A stretch of DNA of 26,862 nucleotides from an uncultured Flavobacteriales bacterium (GTDB lineage: Bacteria > Bacteroidota > Bacteroidia > Flavobacteriales > Crocinitomicaceae). The position numbers and the translations under genes were made by a program. Of this stretch, positions 1 to 10,400 are shown one piece after another. The notes under the pieces are model-generated. The model did no database searches. It was not told the DNA's origin and was given only the letters and a program-made list of their open reading frames with translations. Position 1 is the first letter of the stretch; each line of letters opens with the position of its first letter. Location: NCBI GenBank assembly GCA_946479985.1, contig CAMLIF010000046.1, forward strand, positions 1-26,862, read 5' to 3'.

Positions 1-2
1 GT

Positions 3-1346
3 CCGCATCATTTATACAGCAGCTTCGGAACATTCAGTGTAGCATTTGAAGTGATTTCTGATTTCAATTGTACAGCACAAATCATAAAACCCGTTCAGGT
101 TTACCCAATGCCTACAGCGAATTTCTCCATTACGAATGGCTGTGAAGGAACAACAATTGGGGTTGACAATAATTCAGCCATTGCAAACGGAAGTTTTATT
201 TCTGATTGGTCATTCAATAATGAGCCGTTTATCCAGGAATTTGAGCCATCGCATTTATTCGCAGCAAGCGGCATTTACCCGGTTTTCCTTCAGGTAACAT
301 CTGATTTAGGCTGTATAGATACCTTAACAAATTATATTTCAATCTATCAAAGTCCGGTTTCAGGTTTTACATTTTCGAATGCCTGTAACGGAACACCGGT
401 TCAATTTGTAAACACAAGTACAACTACCAGCGGAACGATCACCCAAAATACATGGGATTTCGGCGACAATTCGAACAGTACACTTGAAAATCCGACAAAA
501 GACTATTTGAATTTTGGAAGTTACACGGTTCAATTGATCGTTGTTTCATCAGTCGGTTGTTCAGACACACTTGAACAGACCGTTCAATCATACGAACAGC
601 CGATAGCCAATTTCGGAGTAGGGAATGTTTGTTTCGGCGAGGAAACGGTTTTTGACAATCAAACAATTCTAAGCGCGGGATCTTTCACTTCAGCATGGGA
701 ATTTGGTGATGCAGGTACATCCACAATTGTTTCACCAACCTATGAATATTTAAGTCCTGGTAATTACATTGTTCAATTAGCAATTATGAGCGATCAGGGA
801 TGTCCGGATACGATCTTAAAACCCGTTGCTGTCTATTATTTGCCGGTTGTTAATGCCGGTTCAGACACAACTACTGATAGAGGAATTCCTGTAGGACTCA
901 ACGTAACAGGTGCAGCAGAATATACCTGGACTCCAAGTGTCGGATTAGACAATCCAAATGTAGCAGATCCGTTTTCAAATCCTGATTCTACTACGAGTTA
1001 TATTGTGTATGGAGAAAGCGTTTATGGCTGTGTGAATTCCGATACAATGGTTGTAACAGTTGTTGAAACATATAAAGTGATTCCGTACAACTTACTTACA
1101 CCTGACGCAAACGGCAAAAACGACACCTGGATCATTGAATATATTTCATCCTATCCTGACAACGAAGTGGTTGTTGTAAACGAAATGGGTTCTGAGGTTT
1201 TCCGTCAGAAAGCTTATAACGACACCTGGGACGGAAAGAATAAAACAGGTGAGATTTTACCTGATGGAACGTACTACTATCATCTGATATTCAATAATTC
1301 AGACATTGAATACCAAGGTGAAATCCTTCTTTTGAGAAACTTGTAA
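3..1346 (+). CDS. PKD-repeat cell-surface protein with T9SS type B sorting domain (5' partial)
   Basis: The reading frame is open to the left edge of the window, so the true start lies upstream; the GTG at 51 is an internal valine of a PKD repeat. The visible part holds the end of one PKD-like repeat, then about three more of roughly 80 residues, each with a [PS][VI].xF...N.C.G opening and a WxFGD-type core (clear in repeats 3 and 4). A Gly/Asp-rich beta domain and a C-terminal gliding-motility type (CHU_C) domain follow. The last ~85 residues carry its hallmarks: TPDANGKNDTW, an NEMGSEVF strand, DTWDGK, LPDGTYYYH and a final GEILLLR. Family knowledge: this domain directs export by the type IX secretion system and surface attachment. 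It ends 2 nt before the next gene, which suggests co-transcription. The specific ligand or role is unknown. Confidence 0.88.
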   Translation, partial: PHHLYSSFGTFSVAFEVISDFNCTAQIIKPVQVYPMPTANFSITNGCEGTTIGVDNNSAIANGSFISDWSFNNEPFIQEFEPSHLFAASGIYPVFLQVTSDLGCIDTLTNYISIYQSPVSGFTFSNACNGTPVQFVNTSTTTSGTITQNTWDFGDNSNSTLENPTKDYLNFGSYTVQLIVVSSVGCSDTLEQTVQSYEQPIANFGVGNVCFGEETVFDNQTILSAGSFTSAWEFGDAGTSTIVSPTYEYLSPGNYIVQLAIMSDQGCPDTILKPVAVYYLPVVNAGSDTTTDRGIPVGLNVTGAAEYTWTPSVGLDNPNVADPFSNPDSTTSYIVYGESVYGCVNSDTMVVTVVETYKVIPYNLLTPDANGKNDTWIIEYISSYPDNEVVVVNEMGSEVFRQKAYNDTWDGKNKTGEILPDGTYYYHLIFNNSDIEYQGEILLLRNL

Positions 1347-1348
1347 CT

Positions 1349-4300
1349 ATGAAACAATCACTACTCCATAAATTACTGCTGGTAATTCTCCTGGTTTCGG
1401 GAGTTTCGCAAACGCATGCACAGGTTTATCCGGTTGCTGTTTCACCGATGCAATTAGGGCCGATGTCGATTTATTTCGATGATTTCTATTCTGTTTTACA
1501 GCCGAAGATCAAAACCATTATTACTTTAAATGACCTTTCGGTAGCATCGCGTGATGTTTATCTGAAAGTACGGTTAACAGGCCCGGGACTAACCATTATG
1601 ACAACTCCCGGTCAAAAGCCGTTGCAGCCAACTACTATTTATTCATCGGTGCCGGTTGATCTTTCCGGGGTCGATTTGGCAGAATTCTTCAATTTTGATC
1701 ACCTGAGCTTTTCAGGGATTACCCGGTCACAGCTCGAAGTGAACAGCCGTTTACCCGAAGGTTCATATACATTGAATATCACCGTGCTGGACTACGAATC
1801 GAACACGCCGTTAAGTGCAGAAACGCAGCTTCCGTTACAATTAGCTTTAAGCGATCCGCCATCCATCATTTCTCCGCAAATGGGTGGAGTAGTTACGGAT
1901 ATTAATCCGGCGAATTTCACATTGAACTGGATGCTTAGCAACTCAAACTCACTGGTTGACATTGCGAATGTGAGCTACCAGATCAAACTGTACGAAGTAA
2001 CTTCAAATACTACTCAGCCACAAAATGCGATCATGAACAACCAGGCACTTCTAGTTTGGGAATCTGATCTTTTGAATCAATACATCTACAATTACGGAAT
2101 TACCGATCCGCCACTTGAGGTTGGAAAGAAATATGTTTTCACGGTTCAGGCAATTGAGAATTACCCGCGATCGCAAATAAAAAACAACGGTTATTCCGTT
2201 CCAGCCTGGTTTTATTACGGTTATCCGGAAGGAGGAACTATTCAGATTATTGATCCGGAACAGGGCTATCAAATGAAAATATCCGATGGTGGTATTTTTA
2301 AATGGAAACGCCCGAACAATGCGCTTTCAGGGCAATTGGTAGCATACGACTTCAAAATAGTGGAAGTAGACAGCACTCAAACACCGCAAGACGCAATCAG
2401 CAATAACAGTCCGTTTGAATCTAATACAACGCCTGCGTATTCGGATGTTAATATCAATTATGGTCTTTCAAATCAGAAATTGAATTCGATGGAAAAAATG
2501 CAGCAATATGCCTGGCAGGTTACCGGTAAAACCGGAAGTCAGACTATTGCGCAAAGTGCCATTCAAACTTTCGTCGGGCCGCCATACTTGGATGGTTTTT
2601 ACGCTTCGAACTTTTACGTTCAAATTGTTTCATTAGACTATTTCGATACCATTACCGGTGAAATTAGTGGGCGAGGGAGAACAAAACTCAAATCCGGACT
2701 AAATGATTACGCAGAATTCGGTTTCAGCAATATTTTTCTTCAGTCGGCAGGAAATAACCTTTGGGTAATGGCATCAGGAGAAATTAAAGATGAAATCAAT
2801 TTCACGCCTTACACACTCACACCAAATAATCATCCTACCAACGGAGACATCGCTTTTCAACCCGACAGCATCTGGATAACGACAAACCTGCTTCGTTTAG
2901 GCGGAAAAATGAGATGGCAGCTGCCTTTAATTGCAAACAGCAGCTATCCCCCGGTTTTCGAATCGAAATACAATTACCTGGGATTAGCGGACGGCACATA
3001 CTTATTGGCCAGCGCCAACCCGGTATTAATGGATGAACTGGAAATTGTAAACCTACTGGAGCCATACGGTTTCCAGATGCAGTTCAATCCTTCAACGGAA
3101 CTGCTTGTTTATGAAAGCAAATATACGGTAAGCCTCGATGGATTTGCACAGCTCCCTACAAAAGTAAAAGACCTCGATGGTTCAACATTACTGATGCCGT
3201 TCACAAACCAGCAAGCCTTGTTGTATATGGAGGAAAACGGGCAAAGTTCGGCTCCTGAGCGCATCGACTTCCTTGGCAGCTCTGATTTTGGACTAAGAGG
3301 CAAGAATTATGTGGTTGACTTATCGGAATTGCAATCACCCGGTGATTTCACGGCAGACAGTACCTGGAAAGGTGTTTATTTTAAGTCGCTTGATGTAATG
3401 ATTCCGGAACACGGAGAAGAATCAGGTCAATTATCAGCAACCGAAGAACTGGAAGTTAACCTGGTGAATATGATCTCAGATTCCACAACTGCTTATGTTG
3501 ATTATACAGGGTTGAATTTCATTACAAAGATTCCGTTCCAAACCGCCGAGATTCTTTACTTCAACACATTCCCTTCAACCCAAACAGAATTATCAATCAA
3601 CATAACAGAAAACGAATTTATTGATGGAGAACTGGTGGGCGGCATTCATATTCCGTTCGTTGACGTTGCTGAGATTTTTCCTTATACCGTTCCATTAAAC
3701 AGCTACGGATTCCAGATCGGGAATATGGATGAATCATTGGTTGACAGAGATTTTATTCATAACACAGAAGGTGCAGATCCTGAAAAAGTGGAAATGCACA
3801 TTACCCGCGCCGTCTTTAAAAACAAAGAGCGAATTGAGCTTGATCTTGATGCCGCGTGGCCTGAATTCCAGGTAAGTCTTGGCAACATTCAAAACCTGAC
3901 TATTTGGGGGAACGGAAATATCGGGTTTGAGATTCCAAACGGAGCAGCTTCTTTAAATACTCAAATGATCGCGAAAAGCGGTGACTATAACATGGTTGTT
4001 GACTACGTTGGCTGTGGCCGCGACCAGAACGCATACGCCTTCGGATTGTCTGCTAAAATGAATATGGCAGAAAACATTTCAGGACCTTCTGGTGCGCCGG
4101 TTGTAAACGCATATTCCATTTATATCAATCCGCTTTTGGAAGGGCAGTTTAACGGAAGCCTGACAGACAATATTCTTGAAGGAATGCCTCAAACAGGCTC
4201 CGGAACAGATACGTCAGCATCCGCAACTACCCAGGCCAATTACAACAACCTGAATCAAAGTTTGGGGAGTTTTGCAGATAGTTTGGGTGTAAACCTTACA

Positions 4301-6472
4301 GGTTCAGAAACCGACAACAACATTCTGCCAGAAGATTCATATATCAAATTAGGAGAAATTCTTGACCTGGTTGAGATTTTCATTCCATTTATCGACGAAT
4401 CAAAACAATACAAAGCACAGGATTACGTAACTGTTGGTCGTGAAATTATTGAAGGAGATGCCTACAAAGCGCTGACTTCTGAAAATCCGAAAGCATACAT
4501 CCAGGATTTGCTGAAAGATGTTCTGGACGGAATGATTCAGAAAGTCAATACACCTATTCAAAATGCAACCAATGCTGTAAACGGGAAGATTACAACCGTG
4601 ATGCAGACTTATGTAAAAAACCCGATCGGTAACGCAATTGACACCGTTTTAAACACCGTTTTTGATGAAATAGAAGAAAGCACACTTGGAGTTATTGAAG
4701 ATACCGTTGTTCAGAATCTGGTGAAATCCATTATTCAAAACGTAAAACTGGAAATCAGAAACGAGATCGTTCTGAATATTTATGGTTCTATCGACACCAA
4801 CATCACACTTCCGGTAACAAGCTTTATCCAGGGCGCGCTTACTGATCAAATCACATCTTTCATTTCAGATCAGATTAAATATGTGGGTGAAGCCTTCATT
4901 ATGGATGGAGTTCATGCCGACATCAATCTGAGCAATATAATCGGAGATGCCGGAACGCTGTTCAACGATATGAAGGACACGTTGGTTGAAACCTTCAAGA
5001 GAAGCGGAAGCATTGACAATATTTTGAAAACGGGTAGAAGTTTAGTGACCGATGCTTATCAAAACATGGATTGGAACGAAGTTCGTCAGCGTATTTTAGA
5101 TCACGCCGCACAGGAGGGAGTTTCTACCTTGTTACTAGCAGGACTGAACCAGGTATTCGACAACTTTGAATCCGGAATCCTGGATGGTATCATGTCGAAT
5201 GTCAGCTTCGATTTCTCCAATCTGAATGAAAAAATTGCAAGCGGAGACTTAACCGGAATTGTTCAGTTCGACCCTACAAATATCGAAATCAAAACTTCTG
5301 CCTGCGACATTCGCGGGCAATTGAAACATACAGAAGACGATCCGCAATACGGTGATCACTGGCGTGCATCTGTGGCTGTTGCTTTCAAAAAACCGGCTAA
5401 ATTAAAAGGCGTTGCGGTTGCTGCACTTTTCATTACCGGAAAAACAACATTCTCAACAACAGCAATAACAGCTAATCCGCCAAGCGGAAACATCCCGGTC
5501 GACACAAGTCTTTACAGCTACTGGTTTGCAAGCCTAGAAGTCAGCGGACTGCAAATCCCTTTGAGCCCGATTCCGCTTGAACTAAACGGCATAGAAGGAT
5601 TTGCCTATCACCACATGCAAAAGTCCAGTCCAACCGCATTTCCTTTGCCCTGCAGAGACAATAAGCTGGGGCTGGGAGTAGGGTTTACCTTTACCGATCT
5701 TGCGTCACACGGGAAATTACTCAGACTGGAAATGCAGCTCGAGGTTATCATTAACAATGAAGACTGGGCAATGGAAATGTACACATTGGCAGATGTGGCG
5801 CATCGAAGCGGAAGTCAGGGAAGTTATTCCAATCCACTCGCCACTGCAACCGGAATAATGGGGTATTACAGCAATATCAAAACATTTAAAGGTCAGATCG
5901 ATGTAGTTTTCCATACTCAGCCTTTACTCTGTGCCGGCGGAACAATCAGGTTCAACTTCGATGGTCTGAACAACACCTGGGCAATCAGTGCCGGAACTCA
6001 GCAACAGCCTATCTATGCTAAATTATTGTGTAAAGACTGGCTGGCCATTACCACATTCATTGAAGCGCAGAACGAAGGTTTGAAAGCCGGTCTCACATTG
6101 AATATCGATATCAAGGCTAAATCGCCGTGGATTGACTTTGGTGTTGTTTACGCGCGTGGTTCGGCGGAATTCTGGGTTTATCTCGATGCTTACGTAGATC
6201 TCCAGTTTCAGCCTGATTTCCGTTTGAATGAAGCTTACGTGTACCTGAGCATGGGCGCAGACATTGGAATTGATTATAAATACAGTTCCGACGGTGATGT
6301 TCACCATTTCACAATAGCCGGAATATCCCTCTCAGGTTACGGACATTACAAAGCTGCACCTGAAGGAACACTTAAAGGAGGTTTGGCAGGTGAAGTAACA
6401 ATAGTTGGTATCAGCTGTGGATTAAGTATTAATGTGGATTACGACTTAGGCAGCAGAGCCGACAACTCGTAG
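1349..6472 (+). CDS. TANFOR domain-containing giant exported protein
   Basis: A 1707-residue protein starting with a signal peptide (residues 1 to about 24: Lys-rich start, LLLVILLV core, QTHA cleavage region; no lipobox Cys). Residues ~25-310 resemble the TANFOR domain of Bacteroidota surface proteins: an opening on a fixed structural theme, an 'LKVRLTGPGLTI' strand, a 'VDLSGVDLAEFFNFDHLSFSG' type segment and an 'LPEGSYTLNITVLDYE' type strand, then FNIII-like repeats with 'W....YVFTVQA'. The centre is long and partly helical (about 1030-1330, rich in Ile/Val/Asn), and the C-terminal ~350 residues look like a long beta-structure with alternating hydrophobic strands. No catalytic motif was recognised. 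It starts 2 nt after the upstream T9SS gene, so the two are probably translated together. Role in surface structure or secretion is inference. Confidence 0.8.
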   Translation: MKQSLLHKLLLVILLVSGVSQTHAQVYPVAVSPMQLGPMSIYFDDFYSVLQPKIKTIITLNDLSVASRDVYLKVRLTGPGLTIMTTPGQKPLQPTTIYSSVPVDLSGVDLAEFFNFDHLSFSGITRSQLEVNSRLPEGSYTLNITVLDYESNTPLSAETQLPLQLALSDPPSIISPQMGGVVTDINPANFTLNWMLSNSNSLVDIANVSYQIKLYEVTSNTTQPQNAIMNNQALLVWESDLLNQYIYNYGITDPPLEVGKKYVFTVQAIENYPRSQIKNNGYSVPAWFYYGYPEGGTIQIIDPEQGYQMKISDGGIFKWKRPNNALSGQLVAYDFKIVEVDSTQTPQDAISNNSPFESNTTPAYSDVNINYGLSNQKLNSMEKMQQYAWQVTGKTGSQTIAQSAIQTFVGPPYLDGFYASNFYVQIVSLDYFDTITGEISGRGRTKLKSGLNDYAEFGFSNIFLQSAGNNLWVMASGEIKDEINFTPYTLTPNNHPTNGDIAFQPDSIWITTNLLRLGGKMRWQLPLIANSSYPPVFESKYNYLGLADGTYLLASANPVLMDELEIVNLLEPYGFQMQFNPSTELLVYESKYTVSLDGFAQLPTKVKDLDGSTLLMPFTNQQALLYMEENGQSSAPERIDFLGSSDFGLRGKNYVVDLSELQSPGDFTADSTWKGVYFKSLDVMIPEHGEESGQLSATEELEVNLVNMISDSTTAYVDYTGLNFITKIPFQTAEILYFNTFPSTQTELSINITENEFIDGELVGGIHIPFVDVAEIFPYTVPLNSYGFQIGNMDESLVDRDFIHNTEGADPEKVEMHITRAVFKNKERIELDLDAAWPEFQVSLGNIQNLTIWGNGNIGFEIPNGAASLNTQMIAKSGDYNMVVDYVGCGRDQNAYAFGLSAKMNMAENISGPSGAPVVNAYSIYINPLLEGQFNGSLTDNILEGMPQTGSGTDTSASATTQANYNNLNQSLGSFADSLGVNLTGSETDNNILPEDSYIKLGEILDLVEIFIPFIDESKQYKAQDYVTVGREIIEGDAYKALTSENPKAYIQDLLKDVLDGMIQKVNTPIQNATNAVNGKITTVMQTYVKNPIGNAIDTVLNTVFDEIEESTLGVIEDTVVQNLVKSIIQNVKLEIRNEIVLNIYGSIDTNITLPVTSFIQGALTDQITSFISDQIKYVGEAFIMDGVHADINLSNIIGDAGTLFNDMKDTLVETFKRSGSIDNILKTGRSLVTDAYQNMDWNEVRQRILDHAAQEGVSTLLLAGLNQVFDNFESGILDGIMSNVSFDFSNLNEKIASGDLTGIVQFDPTNIEIKTSACDIRGQLKHTEDDPQYGDHWRASVAVAFKKPAKLKGVAVAALFITGKTTFSTTAITANPPSGNIPVDTSLYSYWFASLEVSGLQIPLSPIPLELNGIEGFAYHHMQKSSPTAFPLPCRDNKLGLGVGFTFTDLASHGKLLRLEMQLEVIINNEDWAMEMYTLADVAHRSGSQGSYSNPLATATGIMGYYSNIKTFKGQIDVVFHTQPLLCAGGTIRFNFDGLNNTWAISAGTQQQPIYAKLLCKDWLAITTFIEAQNEGLKAGLTLNIDIKAKSPWIDFGVVYARGSAEFWVYLDAYVDLQFQPDFRLNEAYVYLSMGADIGIDYKYSSDGDVHHFTIAGISLSGYGHYKAAPEGTLKGGLAGEVTIVGISCGLSINVDYDLGSRADNS

Positions 6473-6489
6473 TTCTTAGTTCAGGAAAA

Positions 6490-7443
6490 ATGATTTTATA
6501 TCTAAAAACAATGCGCATTTTTTTGATTTTCGGGATTCTCTTAACGAGTTCCGGATCGCTTTTCAGTCAAACAAAGCCGGCAAAACTGACTATTGAGACT
6601 ACTGTTTTCCAGCTGTTGCAAAGTGACTTGAAAAATACCGAATTATTGACCAGTGTTTTGGCAGAAGTCAATCAGGCGGAAGTAGGGAGGTCTATTGGTA
6701 AATACTTCGCTGATTCTACACAAAAGAACCGGGTTATTGGTTTTCAGCTGATCAAGCAATTGGAAAAGAAGCACAAAGGTTTGCCCGAACGCGCAGCCCA
6801 GGTTGATGCACTTTTTACAGCGTTGGAAAAACTTCCTTTGGAAGAATCGAAGCCGGTTTTCGGGCAATTGATCAAGTATTCCGAAGATTGCTTTAAAGAA
6901 TCACAGATCAGTTTAATTCGTGATTACCTGGCACTCCCGAAAGTTGAGCGCAAAGAAGCTATGCTGCTTTTAGGATTTGTCGGCGAGCATTCCGATATCG
7001 ATTATCTGCAGTCGATGACATTGCTGTATCCTTTGAAAAAAGACCAGCAATTTTACATGAACCTGGCTTTGATTCGCTTAGGAGATTCTGAAGCAAAAAC
7101 AGAATACCTCACCAAATTAGAGACATTGACCATAGAAGACGAATTCGTTATCAATAATCTTCAGAATGCCATTTATACTAAGGACCAGGAAATCTACAAG
7201 CGTCTGCTGAAAGAAATACTAAACGATGAAAAGAATTGCAGCAGCGCCAACAACGATGATGCTACCAAAATACCATGTGCTTACCGGATCATTGAAGCAA
7301 TTGCACCTCATGTGAAAGATTTTCCTGTAAAGATCAACCGTATTGGGGAGATTGAAGGAAATCCGACAGAAGAATTACTGAAAGCTCAAAAATGGATCGG
7401 AATACATTTACAGGATTTTCAGATCAACACTTCTATCTACTAA
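6490..7443 (+). CDS. Exported helical-repeat protein of unknown function
   Basis: A 317-residue protein not assigned to a named family. The N-terminus is a signal peptide (hydrophobic IFLIFGILLTSSG then LFSQ). Two starts are possible: ATG 6490, preceded by an AGGA at short spacing, and ATG 6511, which gives a tighter signal peptide beginning MRIFLIFG. The mature part is mainly amphipathic helices, with segments such as 'AMLLLGFVGEHSDIDYLQSM' and 'MNLALIRLGDSEAKTEYL' that recall HEAT-like repeats that begin with hydrophobic helices. It lies 17 nt after the TANFOR gene and 17 nt before the first large metalloprotease gene, so it is probably part of the same transcription unit. A chaperone or adaptor role for its neighbours is possible but not shown. 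Confidence 0.7.
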   Translation: MILYLKTMRIFLIFGILLTSSGSLFSQTKPAKLTIETTVFQLLQSDLKNTELLTSVLAEVNQAEVGRSIGKYFADSTQKNRVIGFQLIKQLEKKHKGLPERAAQVDALFTALEKLPLEESKPVFGQLIKYSEDCFKESQISLIRDYLALPKVERKEAMLLLGFVGEHSDIDYLQSMTLLYPLKKDQQFYMNLALIRLGDSEAKTEYLTKLETLTIEDEFVINNLQNAIYTKDQEIYKRLLKEILNDEKNCSSANNDDATKIPCAYRIIEAIAPHVKDFPVKINRIGEIEGNPTEELLKAQKWIGIHLQDFQINTSIY

Positions 7444-7460
7444 AAGCTATGAAAGGAATT

Positions 7461-10400
7461 ATGAAACAGTTTTTACTTCTTCTTTGTCTTGCAACAATTG
7501 GTTACACAAACGCCCAAACCGACACAACTTCAAGCGGCGATTACTTCTTAACCTTCGTAAAGAAGATATACCTGAATCCTACAGTTTATTTGCGTTGTCA
7601 GGAGTTTAAGGAAACCACCAATATAGGATTCGTTGCATTACCTGATCTATCAAGTTCGCAAAACAACGCTTCTTCCGGTTTCGAGAAAGGGCTGCAGAAA
7701 CTGTTGCGTTTACTTATGTCCACCGACGGAGGAGTGCGCTTTTACTTCAATCCGGATACACCAACCGCACCATTTACTTTCTGGCACACCGACAATTTGG
7801 GATGTAAGTTTAAACAGCCTGAAAAAGACAGCATCCTCTATTATCTGAATCATAATTTCAGTGACAGCAATCTGGATTTGAACAACAATCAACGTTTTGA
7901 AAGTACTATTGATGAGACTTTGGATTATATACAGCGGGTTCTGGCTGCAAATCCGGCAGAATGTGGTGAACAGCCACAGAATGAAACAACAACGATTAAT
8001 ACAAAACCGCTTTCCGTTAGTCTGCACAATCGCAGTAATTCGCAGTATGACATTGACGGCAAACAATATGAAAAATTAGAATCCTTCTATGCGAGAGCAT
8101 TTGACGAACACACGCAACAGGAATGGTATGCCCCCTCCAAATTATTAGTCCCAAATGAAACAGACGAACCTGTTGCGCTTGCCATACATTCCAATGAAAG
8201 CAATTTCAGGAAACAGAATATCCGGATTGAAATACTAAAAACACACGCAGTTTTAGCAATAGATCCAAGCAGTACTGCGGATAGTATATTTTTTAATATT
8301 CCCAAAACCTTACCACTCAGTGATCCTGTTGAAATACTGGTGAAGTACAAAAGCACAGTTGATAGTGCCATGTATACAGTAGGATTTTTCATGGTCCATA
8401 CAATGGAACGCAAAACTCATAACCTGGTATTAATTCCGGCAAATGATTTTGTAATAAGTACAAATCTTAAAGATTCCGTGCAGCAGGAATTGGACAAAAT
8501 CTATGGGAGAGCAGGAGTCGATTTTAACGTAACTATTGAAAATTCCATTGTATTCCCGGATGAATATCCTACTTCCATTGAAATGGAAAACAGTGGTTTA
8601 CTTTCAAACTATCCTTTTGACCTTCAGGATTACGTTGCAGATGTGAAGTATTTTGATGATTATGATCCTGACAACTATTATCTGGTTATTGGCCTTTCTT
8701 CCACAGAACTTCAAGGTTATATGCCGCGAGCCCGGAATGTTGGCTTTATTTTCAGTAATGCAGGCAGTAAACCAAAGGTAATCGCACACGAAATTGGTCA
8801 TGGAGTGTTTCATTTCCGTCATATTTTCTCCGATGAAGAACTTGGAGCAGCCAGCCAGGGAACTACCAGCAATATCATGGACTATGTTTCGTCTCCACGG
8901 GACCTATATCTGCATCAATGGAATTTCATCCAGGATCCTGCATTTGTTACCTGGACAGACGGTGACGATGAAGAAGCGGCAATAACCACTTGCAACATTG
9001 CGATGCTGGAGCCTTTTAAAGTGAATAACAGGTTCCATTTCATAAAGAACAACGGGAAATACATTTCATTACCGGCAACTATTCAATCTGTTTCATTTTC
9101 AACAATGGACAGATATATTTATTCGGAAACTGGTTTTCAATCAGATTACGTTGCACCTGTTGGAGCATTGCTGATTTTCACTGATGGTGATGGGAATACC
9201 TTCCGCAATACGGGTGACGGGTATTTTTATGACAACAACAACGTTAAATACCAGGAAGATCTTTCTCTGTATGATTCCATTCATTGCGCCATAACCTGTT
9301 TTATTGATGTAAATCAGACTACTAAAGAACTGATTCCTGTTTTCTTTCAGGCACCATCAAATTCAAATGTTGCTTCAAATGAAAACCCTAGAGGAATTGA
9401 CACAGAGCAATCACTGGTAATTTTCAAAAATAATCTGAATTCGTTTTTTTCTCTGAGTCCTACCGATTTTATGACTTATGCGCGGACAGGGCTAAACAGT
9501 CTTAACCCGTATATCGTTCAGGGAGGTTCAGTTACATTCAGCTCTGACAGTATTCCATTCAAATTTTACCGCGGGAGCGAACTTAATTTACAAGGTATTC
9601 AACAGCCCCCGGTAGAAATAGCGTTCAGGGATTTTAAAATCAATCATTTATTCCCATACAAAACTACTTACAGTAACGAAGATATTTTAAGATACCTGAC
9701 AATAAAAAGCATTCGCAAGAGTGAATTAACTGCTATTGCTCATTGCATTCAATCTGAAAGTTATGACGACAGCAAGATCGACTTGTCGATTTTAGAGAAC
9801 CTGACTGTTTCCTGCACAACATCTTATTGTGAAACGCAAAGGGGAAAAATTCAGGAAATCAGATATAGAACGGTTTACACCATGATAAACCAGGCTTTTA
9901 GTGAAAGCAGCAATGTTACTTCCACTTTAGAACAAATGGTCCTTGAAGGCAAAACCGCGGGCGAATTCAGTGAATATATTTCTCATACCGAAGTGTGTGA
10001 TATGTATGGGATTCCATGGGAAACGAGAAGTAAAGTTCTGAACAAGATTGTTTATGATGATGCAAGCTGGAATGTAAACAACAAATCCATTTTAGCCATG
10101 CTCATTCGGTCATGCGTTGATGATGACGGAACCAAATTACTCTCTTTTTTCAAGGAGAATAATTCCGCCAGATTAAACGCAGTAATTGTGCAAATTGATG
10201 AATGGACGGATTGGAATGATGCCGCCGATGTAAAAGACGGACTGTCTGCAATGGAATGTATTACCAGACATGTTGTTGTAAATAAGGCATCGTATCCGCA
10301 ATCAGGTAATTATTTCGAATTTTCCACCACCCCTTATTCAACAATAACAGTAGGTAATTCAAACGGCTTAGTTCCTCCGTCAATTTTGAGTTTCCCTGAA

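Noticed and set aside
7392..7460. Upstream in-frame starts at 7392 and 7449 for metalloprotease copy 1
   Set aside because: The 7392 start overlaps the previous gene and would bury the signal peptide. ATG 7461 aligns exactly with the ATG of copy 2 at 12421 and yields a standard leader.
7633..7848. Identical 71-codon frames at 7633 and 12593
   Set aside because: They are out-of-frame shadows that appear twice only because the 377-bp tract is duplicated.
8087..8413. 108-codon minus-strand frame opposite copy 1 (and a similar one at 13042-13368 opposite copy 2)
   Set aside because: Both lie opposite the conserved domain of the large genes, have no ribosome site and no recognisable product, and do not resemble each other.
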